From Branchiostoma lanceolatum (Eukaryota; Chordata; Leptocardii; Amphioxiformes; Branchiostomatidae), in assembly GCF_035083965.1 (NCBI RefSeq), contig NC_089731.1, positions 10,452,001 to 10,516,000 of the forward strand: a stretch of 64,000 nt of DNA, given 5' to 3'. Of this stretch, positions 53,401-64,000 are shown piece by piece; the first letter of the stretch is position 1; each line of letters opens with the position of its first letter. The notes below the pieces were generated by a model. It did not search any database and was not told the DNA's origin. It worked only from the letters and a program-made list of their open reading frames with translations. Both the position numbers and the translations under genes were made by a program.

Positions 53401-56400
53401 GCGAGGGAGGAATTGAAGAAGGAACATATGATACGAGAACAGATGGAAGAGTTGGTTAGGACACTCAGGGCAGAAACTGGTCAGTTCTCGGTATATTGTG
53501 GACTTTCTTGTACTATTTTATCTGTGTGTGTGTGTGTGTGTGTATTCCTGTTTTTTTGGTCTGGAAATCTTGGTCAAGCAAGTAGCCATCGCCAACATAG
53601 TATGGGTTGAGTTATATTCTGATCTTAAGTCTATTCTGTGTACCCGAATAATGTAATCTTACTGTACCTCAGTTTTTTTATTTGAATCTACATACATGAT
53701 TTTATATTCATTTTCCAGAAATAAGGGAAAGAGAGATGAAAAAATTTGTTGGAGAACATCAGGTAGGCCCTATTGATATTTGGTCAACACAGATGTACGT
53801 TATACAATCATTTGATTTGTAGATACTGCCTTGTATTGAGTCATCATAACAAATGACACATTTCAGTAGTTTAATTGTCAGAAAGTAAAATAGGCTGGTA
53901 TCCAAACCCATTATAGCTCCCAAGTCCCTTCTGTCCTCTCTGCAAGTATTTGTTTTGAATGTCATTGTAATGATTTTTGACGTATGATGATCTTTAGCCA
54001 GTTCAGATTTAAAGCATGTTTGCTTTCATGCAGGTTAATCAGAAGATAGTTGCTGACCTGAAGAGACAGAACGTGGAGCTGAGAGGAGAGTCAGAAAATG
54101 CTCGTAGGATCCTCCAGGAGCAAAAGGTGGGACGAACTTTTGTTTAAGCGTGTTCCACTATTCACACAAGTCAAATAACTGTTCTGGAAATTTCCCAGAT
54201 CATTTGGTGTGAAAATGTAAAATATGTTGGTAGCAACGAAGTCCACAGAAAAGCTAGCCTGGTAAGTGGTATCCAAACATATTCTAGCTGCGGAGTCTCT
54301 TTCATCTTTCAAAAGAGACTCAGCAGCTATAAGATATCATCCATGTATTTCTCCAACTTGGTACCCTAGAAGAGTGACGTTATAGTTTTATTGTCGTGAA
54401 AAATTCCCTTTTAGCCAGCACAACTGATCTCAAGCGTCAAACTGGTGAAAGCTTGTTTGTAACTGAAGAAACTAGCAGGTAAAGTTTGGCAGCCGCATGC
54501 TGGGTAGTGCACAGACCTGGGTTTTGAGTGGTGCAATTGATTGAATACTTGAATATGCTTGGATACCACGTTGCAGAAAAGCCATGCTTACAGTTACAAC
54601 TGACAGCCTGTTGTTCCTTCCTTGAGTTGTAGGAGGCCTATCACCAGTTGGAGAAGGAGAACCAGGAGGCCCACGAAGCCCTAAAGACAGCCTCGGGAGA
54701 GATCGCTAAACTCATGTCAGACCACCAACAGGCACTCAAGGTCAGAATTACACTTCATACTGCAAGAAAATAGATATGTTCAAAGTAAAGCATTAATTAA
54801 TATCAATAAAATCATACATTCAGGTGAATCTCATTGACAGCAGTAGAAATGAAGTTCGTCAGAAATGTTCTGAAGTTATATGGTTCCACTCAGTTCTAAC
54901 ACAGCTATGTCTGAATCTGCTGCAGTTTTTCAGTGAACCGTTAGGTGGTGTACCACAGCACTGTCTACAAACTTTTCAGTATCAGAGTAATCAGACTGGT
55001 ATTAATGATTATAAGTCTAATCTTTAAAAGGGCTTTTCATGTTTTTGTGTTCTTAGCTGGAGCAGGAGAAAGTGTCCACTCAACTGAGGGAACAGGGCAG
55101 GGCCCTACAGACCCACAAGGCCAGTGTGTCCGACCAGGTGGAACAACAGAAACAAGAGAAGGCCACGGTGCAGAGAGAAAAGTAAGGAAAATACTGTCAA
55201 ACGCTTTGATGAAATTGATATCGTGATTAGCAGATAAGCTGGCAAAAAGTGGAAGAAAAATGTTGATCTTGAACCTCGTTACAGAGATCGAGAAGACAGA
55301 ATACTGTCCATGATGTGCAGTACTTACAGGTTTATGAGAAATTCCGGTAGCTCTTTTTGACAAGTACAGTAAACAGTGGACCATAGCTTAACGTCCTGTC
55401 CTAAAGGTTCCTCACCTTTCCCTAGATTGACATAATATTCATGTGATTTCTATATTATAGAAACTGGAACTTCAAGTTTCTATAATATTGAAATCACATG
55501 AATATTATGTCATGTCGAAGGCTAAATCAGGCTGTTTTTGTATTCATGTTCTTCTTTTCTATTATGTGTAAAAAGTGAGGAACTGAAGTCCAAGATCTCT
55601 AGTCTGGAGAGGGACCTACATCAGAAGGAAGACAAGAACCTGGAACAAGTCAAGAAATTGGTGAGAAACTGAACATTGTATTATTTTAGGTAAAGTTAGG
55701 AGAAAATTTAATTCCCTTTTGCTCTCTAATTTCATGCCCCATAGTATTGATGAATAATAACGTTTTTGTTAATTTTTGTTGCTGGGTCACCCTTACATAC
55801 AGATATTATGTACAGTGAGTACAATTATATATACGTGGACATTTGTAGTAATGTGTAGTGTACAATTATTGAAATGTTTGGATATAACTTTGTCTACCAA
55901 TCAACAAATAATATGTTTGTATGTCTGAATTCAGTCTCTCTAACTCTAAGCATTTATTGAGTTGACATATCTTGCTTATCACAAGAACAACTGATTCTGG
56001 CTTGGAGGGAGAAGACTAATAATAGTGTCTAGATCTTTCCTAAATGCTTTTAAAGGGGTTTTGTGTGCATTACTGATCCGAGGGAGGGGGTTGATCCTAG
56101 GGTTGGCCCCAGCTTTGACATGTTGTAACTAATGTAAGGGATTGCATTTGTCATTTTGGATGCAGCGGCCCTGTGTATGAGGAAAAACCTGCACAAAAGG
56201 GAAACCAACACACTTATAGAGTAAAGGTGTCCCAGTGTGTTTGTCTAAAACACAAGCAGTAGTAAAGTCACATTTCAAGACTGGCTACTTCAAAATGTAA
56301 CATACTTCACCTCAATTTGAGGTTGACAAAAGAAGAAGACTGATGTAAATTCTTCTAAGCAGTCATCTTGTAAACAACATTCTTTGCTTTTTGACTGGAG

Positions 56401-59400
56401 GCAAAATACAATTAGCTGTTGTCACTGCACAATTGTAAACACATTGGGCAATTAAGTAGGCGAAACCAATTAGTGTCTAGGGACTGTTTGTACAATATTG
56501 GCAACTGTTTATCCAACTTTGAAATAGGGATTGAAACCTGGCTTTGTAGACTACAAAAAAATTCACTACTTTCACTGTTTATGCTCATGCTGTAACTTGG
56601 TGTAAGTTGAAATATATTTTTGTGAGTCATTTATTCTTTAAGATGAATCTAAGAACAGGTGCCAAACAGAGTTTTAGTTTAAATTCTGTATTATAGTAAA
56701 ATCTTGTGGTTTTCCTTTTTTGTTACTGCTATAGCCTGAGATTTTAAAGATGCAACAGTTGTCATGTTAAGGACAGTTTGTAATAGTTCCACCCCGGAAG
56801 TTGTTTCTGATGTTGTATGTAACATTTCTGCCAAGTTTCATGTGTTTATCCTCCTCTGACAGCAATTTTGGCACCCGTTGCCTGGCCCATATTGGATTTG
56901 GATGCCCCAGGCTACAATCTCATTGGGGCTATGACAAATTGTTAGAAGCGATGTACATCATCATGTAGTTTGAAAGAGTGGTTGAACAAGTAACATGCCA
57001 CACACAAGCCAGTGTTAGCCAAAGCGTCAGCATTTAGGAACATCCATTCAACTACAGGGGGTGTCAGGGAAACAATTTTTTCCAAGAAATCAAGATAGAT
57101 CTATTTCATGTTAACATATATTATTCAGTGGTATGAATCTCATTCTCATAGTCAATGTTATGATTCACTGATAGGGTGAAAGAGCTAACAAGATCAAATG
57201 AAATTGTCAAAACAGCCCCACCCTCTCTTAGAATGGTCTAGCCCATCAGAAGTTAGCGTCCCCCTGAAAGACGGCCTGTTGTGAGTTCCTGTCAGTGTAT
57301 ATCATTGGTGATACCGTCACAAATACAAAGAACTCCAGCAATGTTCCACGTAGGAAATACTGCTCCAATGAGCCCAATTCTGCTGAAGAAACTCTCCAAG
57401 CAGGACTTCCTTAAAGTCTTAGATCTGCAGTCTCCCGTTGGCAAGAGTCCTAAGAAGAACAAGGAGCATGTCATGAAGGAATCTTGGAAGGACTTGGGAG
57501 AATCCCATTTGGAAGAAGACTATATTCCACCAAGCAGAGGGAGTATGATTGACAAATCAGATGATGACTCTAGAATAGAGGAAGGACTGAGGCCAAGTGT
57601 TCTTGAGATATCAGACCCTTTGTACCATGTCTTAGAAGAAAAAAAGCAAGACTCAACGAGGAAGAAGGAATGTGTTTTGGAACAGAGCAACCGGGAAGAC
57701 TCATCTGAAGATTTTGAAGCAAACAGAATTAGTGCTGACTTGGAAAATTCAGGACCAATGGAGGTCACCGACCTCAAAGAAAAGGACCCTGTATTAGACA
57801 GCTTCAAAACGGAAATCAAGATATTGACGAGAGAAAAGAAACGTCTTCTCGAGAAGAAAGGAGGAACTACAAGAACAAGTATGCATAGCCTGGAAAAAGT
57901 AGATTCCTCTCAAATTGTGAAAAGGCAAGATCTTGTTGGAAAGGGTAAAAAAAAAGACCCTGAAGTTTTTAAAAGGCAACAGTACATTCTGAAGAATGCA
58001 CAACTTTCTCTTCACAAATACAAGTCTTCTTACACCCAAGCTCTTGTTCTTAAGACGTCCAGAGGAAAAAGGATGGTTCAAATAACAGACCCAAAGGATG
58101 ACCATGACCCTGTTGCAAAGAGCTTGAAGGAAGAAGTCAAGTTGCTAAGAAAACAAAGAAAACTGTTACTTGAACAGCTCAGGAGATCTTTGTTGGAAGG
58201 TTTTCTTGCCTCCAGTCTCAAGTGGCAAACATACTGGACACTGGCAGACAGACAGTTTCAAGAGGGACTACCTGTGGCACGCAGGAGCATTGCGTACAAG
58301 CTTCAGCCAGATACAAGTCTTACCATGAAGTCCAGGGTAATGTTTTTAATGTATGTATTCTGAATGTCAAGAAAAATCTTGGTTGTAAACCATTTCTGAC
58401 ATTCTTTTCCCTCACTTTCAGGATTCTGTCATTCAAACTTTGAAGAAGGAAATAGAACAACTGACCAAGGTGTGTTCTTACTTTATTATGTCTAAAGCCC
58501 TTTTTAAGTGCCGTTTTATCAACTTAAATTAATTTTTGCAGAGGATGTCCAAAACTACCTGCCATAACTGGTCATATTTTATCGGAACTTTGAGGCAGCA
58601 AAGAGGATCAACCAACGTGTTTGTTGCCAGCATTGTAGTGCAGATATGTTTACAATGTTAATTGGTCTATGAACTTAATAACTATTAAACTAATCAACTC
58701 ATCAACCAATCCAGGAGAAGGAACAAGTCCTGAAAGACAAGCAGAGTCTTCTGGAAGAGGTGAACCAGGCTGTGGATGGGATGACAGAGGAGAGACAAAA
58801 ACTACAGGATGAAATGCAGCAGTACAAGGTGGGGCATATATCTGATCAAGTCTAACATGAATTAGTCAGCTAGCAACAGTTTCTTGGGGGACAAACTATT
58901 GTACGCTGTATCTTGTGAGTAAAAAGTTCCATTTTTGCCTACAAAAGCTTGGGCAAAAAATGTTTAAACATTGTGCATTTTTTAAGAGCAAATTTTATAT
59001 CGTGTAGTAATTTTGGAGGAATTGTGAAAGATTAATTATGACAGAGGGGACAAACTACTGTATGCCATATCTTGTGAGTAAAAGTGATGTAACTGCAAAA
59101 GCTCTGGCAAAAGCTTTTAAATTAAACAATGTGCATTGATAAAGATTTAAAAAAATGTCCCAAGAAATACATATTGTCAAAGGTGGAATTGTACGATAAT
59201 ACAGAAATGTTTATTCATCTGTCATATATCTATGACAGAATGTATTTAGAACTGAATGCATCCAACACAAGATTTTCCCATCCAAAACCAGATAGACATA
59301 CACTATTGACACCCATCCTTGTATAAAACCCTCTCCCATGTACCCAGTTGGAGATCTCAGCCCTGTCCAATGCCAGACAGCAGGTAGAACAGGAGAACAT

Positions 59401-62400
59401 GCGTCTGTTGGAGAGGATGGGAGCTGTGGAACAACAGCAGGTCAGAGATTAACATGTGGACTGGATGAACTTCTCTATGATAATCAAGTTTGAACCTGGA
59501 TAGGTGAAATATCAGACCAACATTTTAAGAGAAAAGTACTACTGTCAGTGGTACTGTTTCAGCAGCAGTATAATGTTAAATTTCTTAGTTAAGGTCCTTT
59601 GTTTAAGAATTTTTTAAAGGTATTCATTCCAAATATGTAATCATAATGAATTTCATCAAACCACTTTGTCCAGGCATCCCAGAAGCAGGTGGAGAAGGCC
59701 ATGGCTGAGATGATTGACAGCAAGAACAGACTAGCTTACGACAAGGGGAAACTACAGGTACGGAGCCACATGTTGTTGAACAGAGAAGCTTGACAACATC
59801 GACATCACTTTCAAAGGGAGGATCTATTGGGGAGGGGGGTGGTGGTCACAAGCATGATGTGATTGTATCATACCTACTAGATATCAATTTTTGCCTGTTT
59901 GTATTATACTACTACTGTATAGAGCACTACTGTCTAAAAAGAAAACATTTCGTATTTTCAACATACTACATGCACATTTCTTTTCTGGAAAATTGCTGTG
60001 TTGTATGGCTGCACAAAAAAACAACTATGTACCAAATGAGCCAAATGGATAAAAATCAGAAATGGTCAGACGTTTCAGTTAGCATCCACTACTCTTTGTC
60101 AGTGACACTGAACAAGATGTGTCCAACATCTGTCCAACATCTGTCACATGTCCAAACGTCTCATCTTTCATTCAGACTAAAGTTGACCAGCTGCAACAGG
60201 AGCTGGAGTCCTTAGCCAATGCCCAGTCGGAGGTGGTGCACCTGCGGAAGGTGAACGCAGCTGTGGAGGCAAAGTTCAACAAGGCAGCTGCAGAACTGAA
60301 CGCCTGCAGGATCAACATGCAGAGAACCGAGAGTCAGCTCAGACAGGTGAATGTGGAGACATCTTTTATCTTTCTACATCAGGCTATTTTAGTCTTATCT
60401 TTTCCAAAGCTCTGAGTCAGAAGTTAACAAAACATGTTGAAAAAATTGAGGAAAATTTGAACACAGAAAATATTTACTAGTAGTCACAACTGTACCAATT
60501 GTGGAAATTGTTTTGTATGTACTTGTAGCTGGCTTGCTTGTTGTTCGTTCAGACCCTTGTAGTGCCTAGTGACACTTACATTGTAGGACAGGAAGTTTCC
60601 TTGCTGTTTCAGTAGCAGGTTATATTTTCATAGGGAGTGGTTGCTAGCCCTCCCCTTTAAGCTCGAGGAACCTCTTCAAAAGCGGAACCTCCATTTTACG
60701 TCCCTTCCAAAGGATGGGTGCAGTCCCAACCGAGATGACCTAGCCCAGGATTGAACCGGGTCTTCTAGTTACCAACTAGCTAATTGTAACCAGGAGCCCA
60801 ACTGTGAGGCTCAACAGTTGAGCTATAGTGACATCCCCACTGGGTTGTAAATGGCATTTTATAATTACTAGTGACCTACAATTCCTGTACTTAATCTATT
60901 TTTTTCTGACCTTCTGCTTTTCCATTCTCCACTCCCAGGCCCAGGCAGCCATAGAGAGGAAAGAGGAGGAGTTTGCCATGGCCATCAAGGCTAGAGATGA
61001 AGCTGTCAAGGAGGGTCAGAGGTTACTGGACCATATCGAGGCTGTGGAGGAAAGGGAAAGACAGAAGGTATGTAGCCTGCAGAGTATTGATCATTGTTCA
61101 GCTTAGTTTTTGCTGATTTGGAATAATTTTATAACTAATGACAATTTAGTGTTTTGACATATACTTTGTCCAGCTTTAATTTTGACTTTACTCTCGTCCA
61201 CAGTTGGAATATAGAAAGGAATACAAAATGTACATTGAACTTTTCCCCTGGACATTCATGTAGGGCTGTGCTATTTTAAAGTTGAGAAGGGTGCATCTTT
61301 TCTGTTGTTGTCATCTCCAGCTGGAAGGGTACAAGAGAAGCCTGTCGGAGGCTAAACAGGACAGCACCCGTGTGGCCAGTACCCTGGAGGGGGTGATGCA
61401 GTCCCACACACAGCTACAGGACGCTGTGGAGGCACTGCAGACTGAGCTGGGCAGGAAGGACAGCGAGCTGGCTGCCATGAAAAATGAAAGGTAATGACTA
61501 GAAGAGACAGTAGTGTCTTTCTTTCTGATTGATTTTTTCTCTGTGTTTTGACTCTTGTGAACTGCTACATATTAAGTGTCTTTTTTGAGACCCTATGAAT
61601 TCATCATTTTATGTTGTGAATGATGTACAATATATGATATGCGATATTGAACCATCCCAAGGATGTCAGCTTTTCAAGGATTTTTAACAATAAGAATTGT
61701 AAACTAGTGCTAATTTCTTAATATGTTTTCGTGTGATTTTTACAGGCAGCAGTTCCAGAGGAACATCAGACAGCTACAGGGAGAGGTGGAGGCCCTACAG
61801 TCCCAGGTGGCAGAGATGGAGGCCATGGAGTCAAATGAGGTAACTGTCAAGTCGAGAAATAAAATGGTACATTACATTGACTTCCTTGGTCTGAAAAAAA
61901 GTGTTTTTGTTACTTCTTTTTAGTTTTGTCACCATGGACATGACCAAATGTGTTCTTGTGATAGTTATTCCAGGAAAAGTTGCAGTTTGATAGCTTTTCA
62001 GCACTAGGGAGAGGGACAGTACAATGACCCATTAGTTACAAGTGTTTGTAGTGTCAGTTTATAGTTATGGTTACAGTTAGAGATTTTCTGTTAAGTATTC
62101 CATAGTCCAACCAATCTTAACTACTTCTCCCCATGATTTTCTCATGTGGACTGTAAAGGTATGTTGACTGAATTGACCAACATAAAAAAATATTAACAAT
62201 TTACTGCACTTCCATTCTGAACACATAGGTGGAGCCGTTGAAGTTAGCACTTGACCAGACCAAGCAGGATAACATGAAGCTGGCAGCATCACTGGAGGGA
62301 ATCTTACAGTCCAACTCTCAACTACAGTCCAACCTGGACAAACTACAGGATCAACTCGAACAGAAAACCTTCCAGCTTGACAAGATTAAAAACACCAGGT

Positions 62401-63937
62401 AACCAATGTATTCTTTCTGTAAACTTTTTTAAGTCACCCCAAATGTACAACTAGGACAAATTACACAAAATCACTGCATGAAGGAAAATAAAAATTAAAA
62501 AACTGCAGAAAACTGTTCACCGGAATGAAAAAAATTCACTCCGGTAAAACAGAAAATAAAGGTTGTAGAAAAAATTCTGTTGTTCTTGTATGACGTTGTA
62601 TGAAATCGTATGACAATTTCAAATTTTATATCTCTTTCAATCAGAACCCAGGAGAGTGAGGAGATGAAACATGAGGTCAGGAACTACGAGGAAAGACTGG
62701 AGAATCTCAAACAACAGTTCAACAAGGAGAGGGAGACAACCAGGAAGAGACATCAGAAGGAACTGACTGAGGTAAGGGGGAGGGGGGTGGTTGGTGAGGC
62801 AAGGATCCAGCCAGACAATGTAGTAGTAGTAGTATTAGTATTAGTATCCTGCCAAGTATTTGATTATACTGCTTCTGGTCTTCACACTGAGCTTCCAAGC
62901 TTATAAACAATATTATATAAAAACAATCAACTTGTATTGCAGCAGTTTTCCTGTGCATTCATTCATGCATTCATTCATGCCTTCATACTCGTGTGTTGTT
63001 GTCTGTTGCAAAATGTATAATTTTTTAATCAATTTGGGGGAGTGGGGCAGAGGACCTGGCATAATATCAATTAGATTTATATTTATTCAAGAATACTGTG
63101 CCTTAATGTGAAGAAATGTTTTCGTTTTTTCGTTGCAAAATGGGTAGCAAATCAGTTGTTTCTCATGTCTACAGCTGAGGAGAGTCCACGAGGAGTCGTT
63201 CTCTTGTGTTTCCGACCTGACGCGTACCAACAAACAGCTGCAGGGCAGGATAGACGAGCTGGAACAGCAGCTGGCCAGGCTGAAGGACCGCATCAGGAGC
63301 CAGAAGGTACAGCTGGACCAGCTGCAGAAGGAGAGGAAGAACCACGAACACACTCATGGGAAGGTCAAGGTATGGGTCCCACAATACACAAGGGATTGAC
63401 TCATTATCTAGTCACTTTAGACTTATCCTGACTGTCCATCACAATTAGCAGTTTAACCAATGAGAAAGTGGCTGCATGTCCGTCAAATATTTGAATCTTT
63501 ATGTTTTTATTTTGCATTTCTACGTTTTGACAGACTTGGGTAGGACTATAGCATTGGTCTATTGTCACTAGTTTCCCAGAACAGGCCCGTTTTGTTTGAT
63601 TATGTTTGAATCTCAAGTTACCTGTAGCCTAGATATTAGTCATGTTTTTTTAGTTTTCTCTGTTGTTAAGAAAACAGAAAACTTAGTCTACCTTGCTATT
63701 TGTACCAACTTGGAGTAAAGCTTATCTAATTTGTTCGGTGAAAAATATAGAAAAAGCTGTACCTCAGCATGACATGCCATGTAGCAAATGATATCAAAGC
63801 AAAACATAGAAGGAGAAAATGTGTACCAGTCTGAAAACTACATGACTTCTCCTACCCCCGTCTGTTAGTCCATACAGGCTGAGCTGGAGTCTTTGGAAAA
63901 GGTGAAGAATGAATACATCAGCAAGAACAAAGAACAG
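50457..63937 (+). CDS. CCDC150: CCDC150-like coiled-coil protein (5' part; continues beyond the window)
   Basis: Twenty-three coding exons, 3879 nt, stay in frame: 50457-50882, 51256-51432, 51937-52005, 52832-52948, 53350-53479, 53719-53762, 54034-54126, 54633-54740, 55057-55181, 55576-55660, 57296-58336, 58422-58469, 58715-58828, 59348-59440, 59674-59757, 60176-60346, 60939-61067, 61321-61490, 61746-61839, 62229-62398, 62645-62771, 63175-63369, 63869-63937. Most junctions are phase 0. Beyond a disordered N-terminus the product is almost continuous coiled coil. The block KYEELVARVCRTESTIQSLKLNL resembles the YEELV..VCRLES segment of vertebrate CCDC150, which is why I name it. The name is recognition, not alignment. 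ATG 50457 is the first in frame; ATG 50493 is an alternative. CCDC150 function is not established; a structural role is likely. No stop codon is reached by the last exon. Confidence 0.82.
51085..51130 (+). repeat. Short tandem duplication, intron 1 of the CCDC150-like gene
   Basis: 'AAAAGGACACTGGTCAAC' occurs twice in a row. A small exact duplication without further structure. Confidence 0.85.
51475..51700 (+). mobile_element. tRNA-derived SINE, copy in intron 2 of the CCDC150-like gene
   Basis: A tRNA-like head is visible: A-box-like 'gtggagcaatggttagagc' and B box 'GGTTCGATAC' at about 51532. After it comes 'gttgtacccttgggaagagcgctttacacaactt', the body block shared with the copy at 52035. 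The rest diverges and ends in an A-rich stretch. It is a SINE rather than a tRNA gene because the acceptor and anticodon stems do not pair properly. Confidence 0.7.
52035..52555 (+). mobile_element. tRNA-derived SINE, longest copy (CCDC150-like intron 3)
   Basis: The head has A-box 'gtgtggcgtaatggtgagagc' and B-box 'GAGTTCGATTCCGGCTC', followed by a body of about 430 bp ending in A9-GAG. The body blocks 'cccttgggaaaggcacttaacac', 'gtccctcggataggacgttaa' and 'ttgagcacgtaaaagaaccca' recur at 51540, 24130 and, inverted, 205-312. A possible short target duplication is 'aagagt' at both sides. Confidence 0.8.
53036..53131. repeat. Imperfect foldback, CCDC150-like intron 4
   Basis: 'TGGTACCATCCTCCGTTGTAA' (about 53038) is inverted at about 53108-53129 (TTACTACAGAGGATGGTATCC) with few mismatches and a 50-base loop. 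It resembles the foldback at 48953-49022. Confidence 0.55.
53522..53544 (+). repeat. (GT)n microsatellite
   Basis: An uninterrupted run of about 11 GT/TG dinucleotides shortly after exon 5 of the CCDC150-like gene. Confidence 0.9.
54285..54329. repeat. 18-nt-arm hairpin, CCDC150-like intron 7
   Basis: TAGCTGCGGAGTCTCTTT and its inverse at 54312-54329 pair with one mismatch across a 9-base loop. It sits just after 'ggtatccaaac', a motif also found near 53895. Confidence 0.75.
55428..55512. repeat. 38-nt-arm near-perfect hairpin, CCDC150-like intron 10
   Basis: Two 38-base arms (55428-55465 and 55475-55512) are exact inverse complements apart from one position. They enclose the 9-base loop GGAACTTCA. 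The arm begins TGACATAATATTCATGTG. It could be a tiny MITE or a transcribed hairpin precursor. Confidence 0.95.
55661..57295 (+). other. Intron 10 of the CCDC150-like gene, no further feature
   Basis: Between exon 10 and the large exon 11 I see no coding sequence, no terminal repeats and no tRNA-like sequence. The minus-strand frame at 56412-56630 looks random. Confidence 0.55.
57296..58336 (+). other. CCDC150: Large repeat-bearing exon 11 of the CCDC150-like gene
   Basis: A 1041-nt exon encoding 347 residues, bounded by the acceptor GTTCCTGTCAG|TGT and the donor TCCAGG|GTAATG. Both are phase 0, so it could be skipped without changing frame. It is an order of magnitude longer than most neighbouring exons. 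It encodes Lys/Glu/Ser-rich sequence with a duplicated block (57764-57853 and 58082-58174): an (I/V)TD..(K/D)..DPV lead followed by a helix of the type K(T/E)E(I/V)K(I/L)L.....K.LLE. The first codons of exons 12-13 (DSVIQTLKKEIEQLTK) are a third relative. An alternative promoter using an ATG at 57341 is possible. Confidence 0.7.
60640..60840 (-). mobile_element. tRNA-derived SINE, inverted copy (CCDC150-like intron 16)
   Basis: On the minus strand the A-box region 'atgtcactatagctcaac' and the B-box 'ACCCGGTTCAATCC' appear with the right spacing for a SINE head. Body sequence follows and contains 'gaggttcc'. The body differs from the other copies, so it may be another subfamily. Confidence 0.6.
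62820..62850 (+). repeat. (TAG)n/(TATTAG)n microsatellite
   Basis: 'tagtagtagtagtattagtattagtat' follows exon 21 of the CCDC150-like gene. A simple trinucleotide repeat with interruptions. Confidence 0.9.
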
Positions 63938-64000
63938 GTAGAACATTTCTCTGCATTTCATTTTCTCCTTGTTGATCAAATTGTTGTCATTTTATCGATA

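Noticed and set aside
58216..58443. Alternative exon 11 of the CCDC150-like gene starting at 58216 in another frame
   Set aside because: With the donor at 58336 it would leave phase 1 and break the frame into exon 12. The long-frame reading is phase 0 on both sides.
1..64000. CRISPR arrays, operons or phage-like modules
   Set aside because: There are no regularly spaced direct repeats and no bacterial gene organisation. Spliced genes show the DNA is eukaryotic.

Overview
The window is animal nuclear DNA. Its genes are split by many GT-AG introns and separated by young and decayed transposable elements. Several things point to an invertebrate deuterostome, most likely a lancelet (Branchiostoma-like): XRN1 is very close to the vertebrate protein but sits in compact introns, the CCDC150-like gene is recognisable, there is a CR1-type LINE tail ending in an (ATACAG)n microsatellite, and there are tRNA-derived SINEs. 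The species assignment is inference.

Layout. 1-4450: repeat-rich intergenic DNA with a SINE tail, a foldback MITE, a CpG-rich unassigned promoter-like stretch (about 1.9-2.5 kb) and a second foldback. 4455-6317 (minus): a three-exon GNAT acetyltransferase of the NAT16/histidine N-acetyltransferase type. 6.4-9.3 kb: a transposon graveyard (MITE, LINE 3' ends, GC-rich element ends, a CR1 fragment). 9543-34737 (plus): a complete 38-exon XRN1 gene, 5'-3' exoribonuclease 1, 1892 codons, every splice phase consistent. Its introns carry at least three TIR-bounded DNA transposons, one with a perfect 8-bp target duplication. 36392-37012 (minus): a single-exon orphan secreted glycoprotein, convergent with XRN1. 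40838-42725 (minus): an orphan intracellular coiled-coil/basic protein with a TATA promoter and a non-coding first exon. 43468-48640 (minus): an eight-coding-exon histidine-rich secreted precursor that ends in a cationic segment followed by GRKR. 49217-49515 (plus): a full-length 7SL (SRP) RNA gene. 49897 to the window end (plus): a CCDC150-like coiled-coil gene, 23 coding exons visible and 3' end outside the window, including an unusual 1.04-kb exon with internal repeats.

The genes do not form a pathway. XRN1 is cytoplasmic mRNA decay, 7SL is co-translational targeting, the NAT is small-molecule acetylation, and CCDC150 is structural coiled coil. The most novel material is the His-rich precursor gene, the two other orphan genes, the inserted repeat exon of CCDC150, and long near-perfect hairpins inside introns. 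No tools were run. Coordinates of exons come from reading splice sites and keeping frame, and family names come from recognition of conserved sequence.
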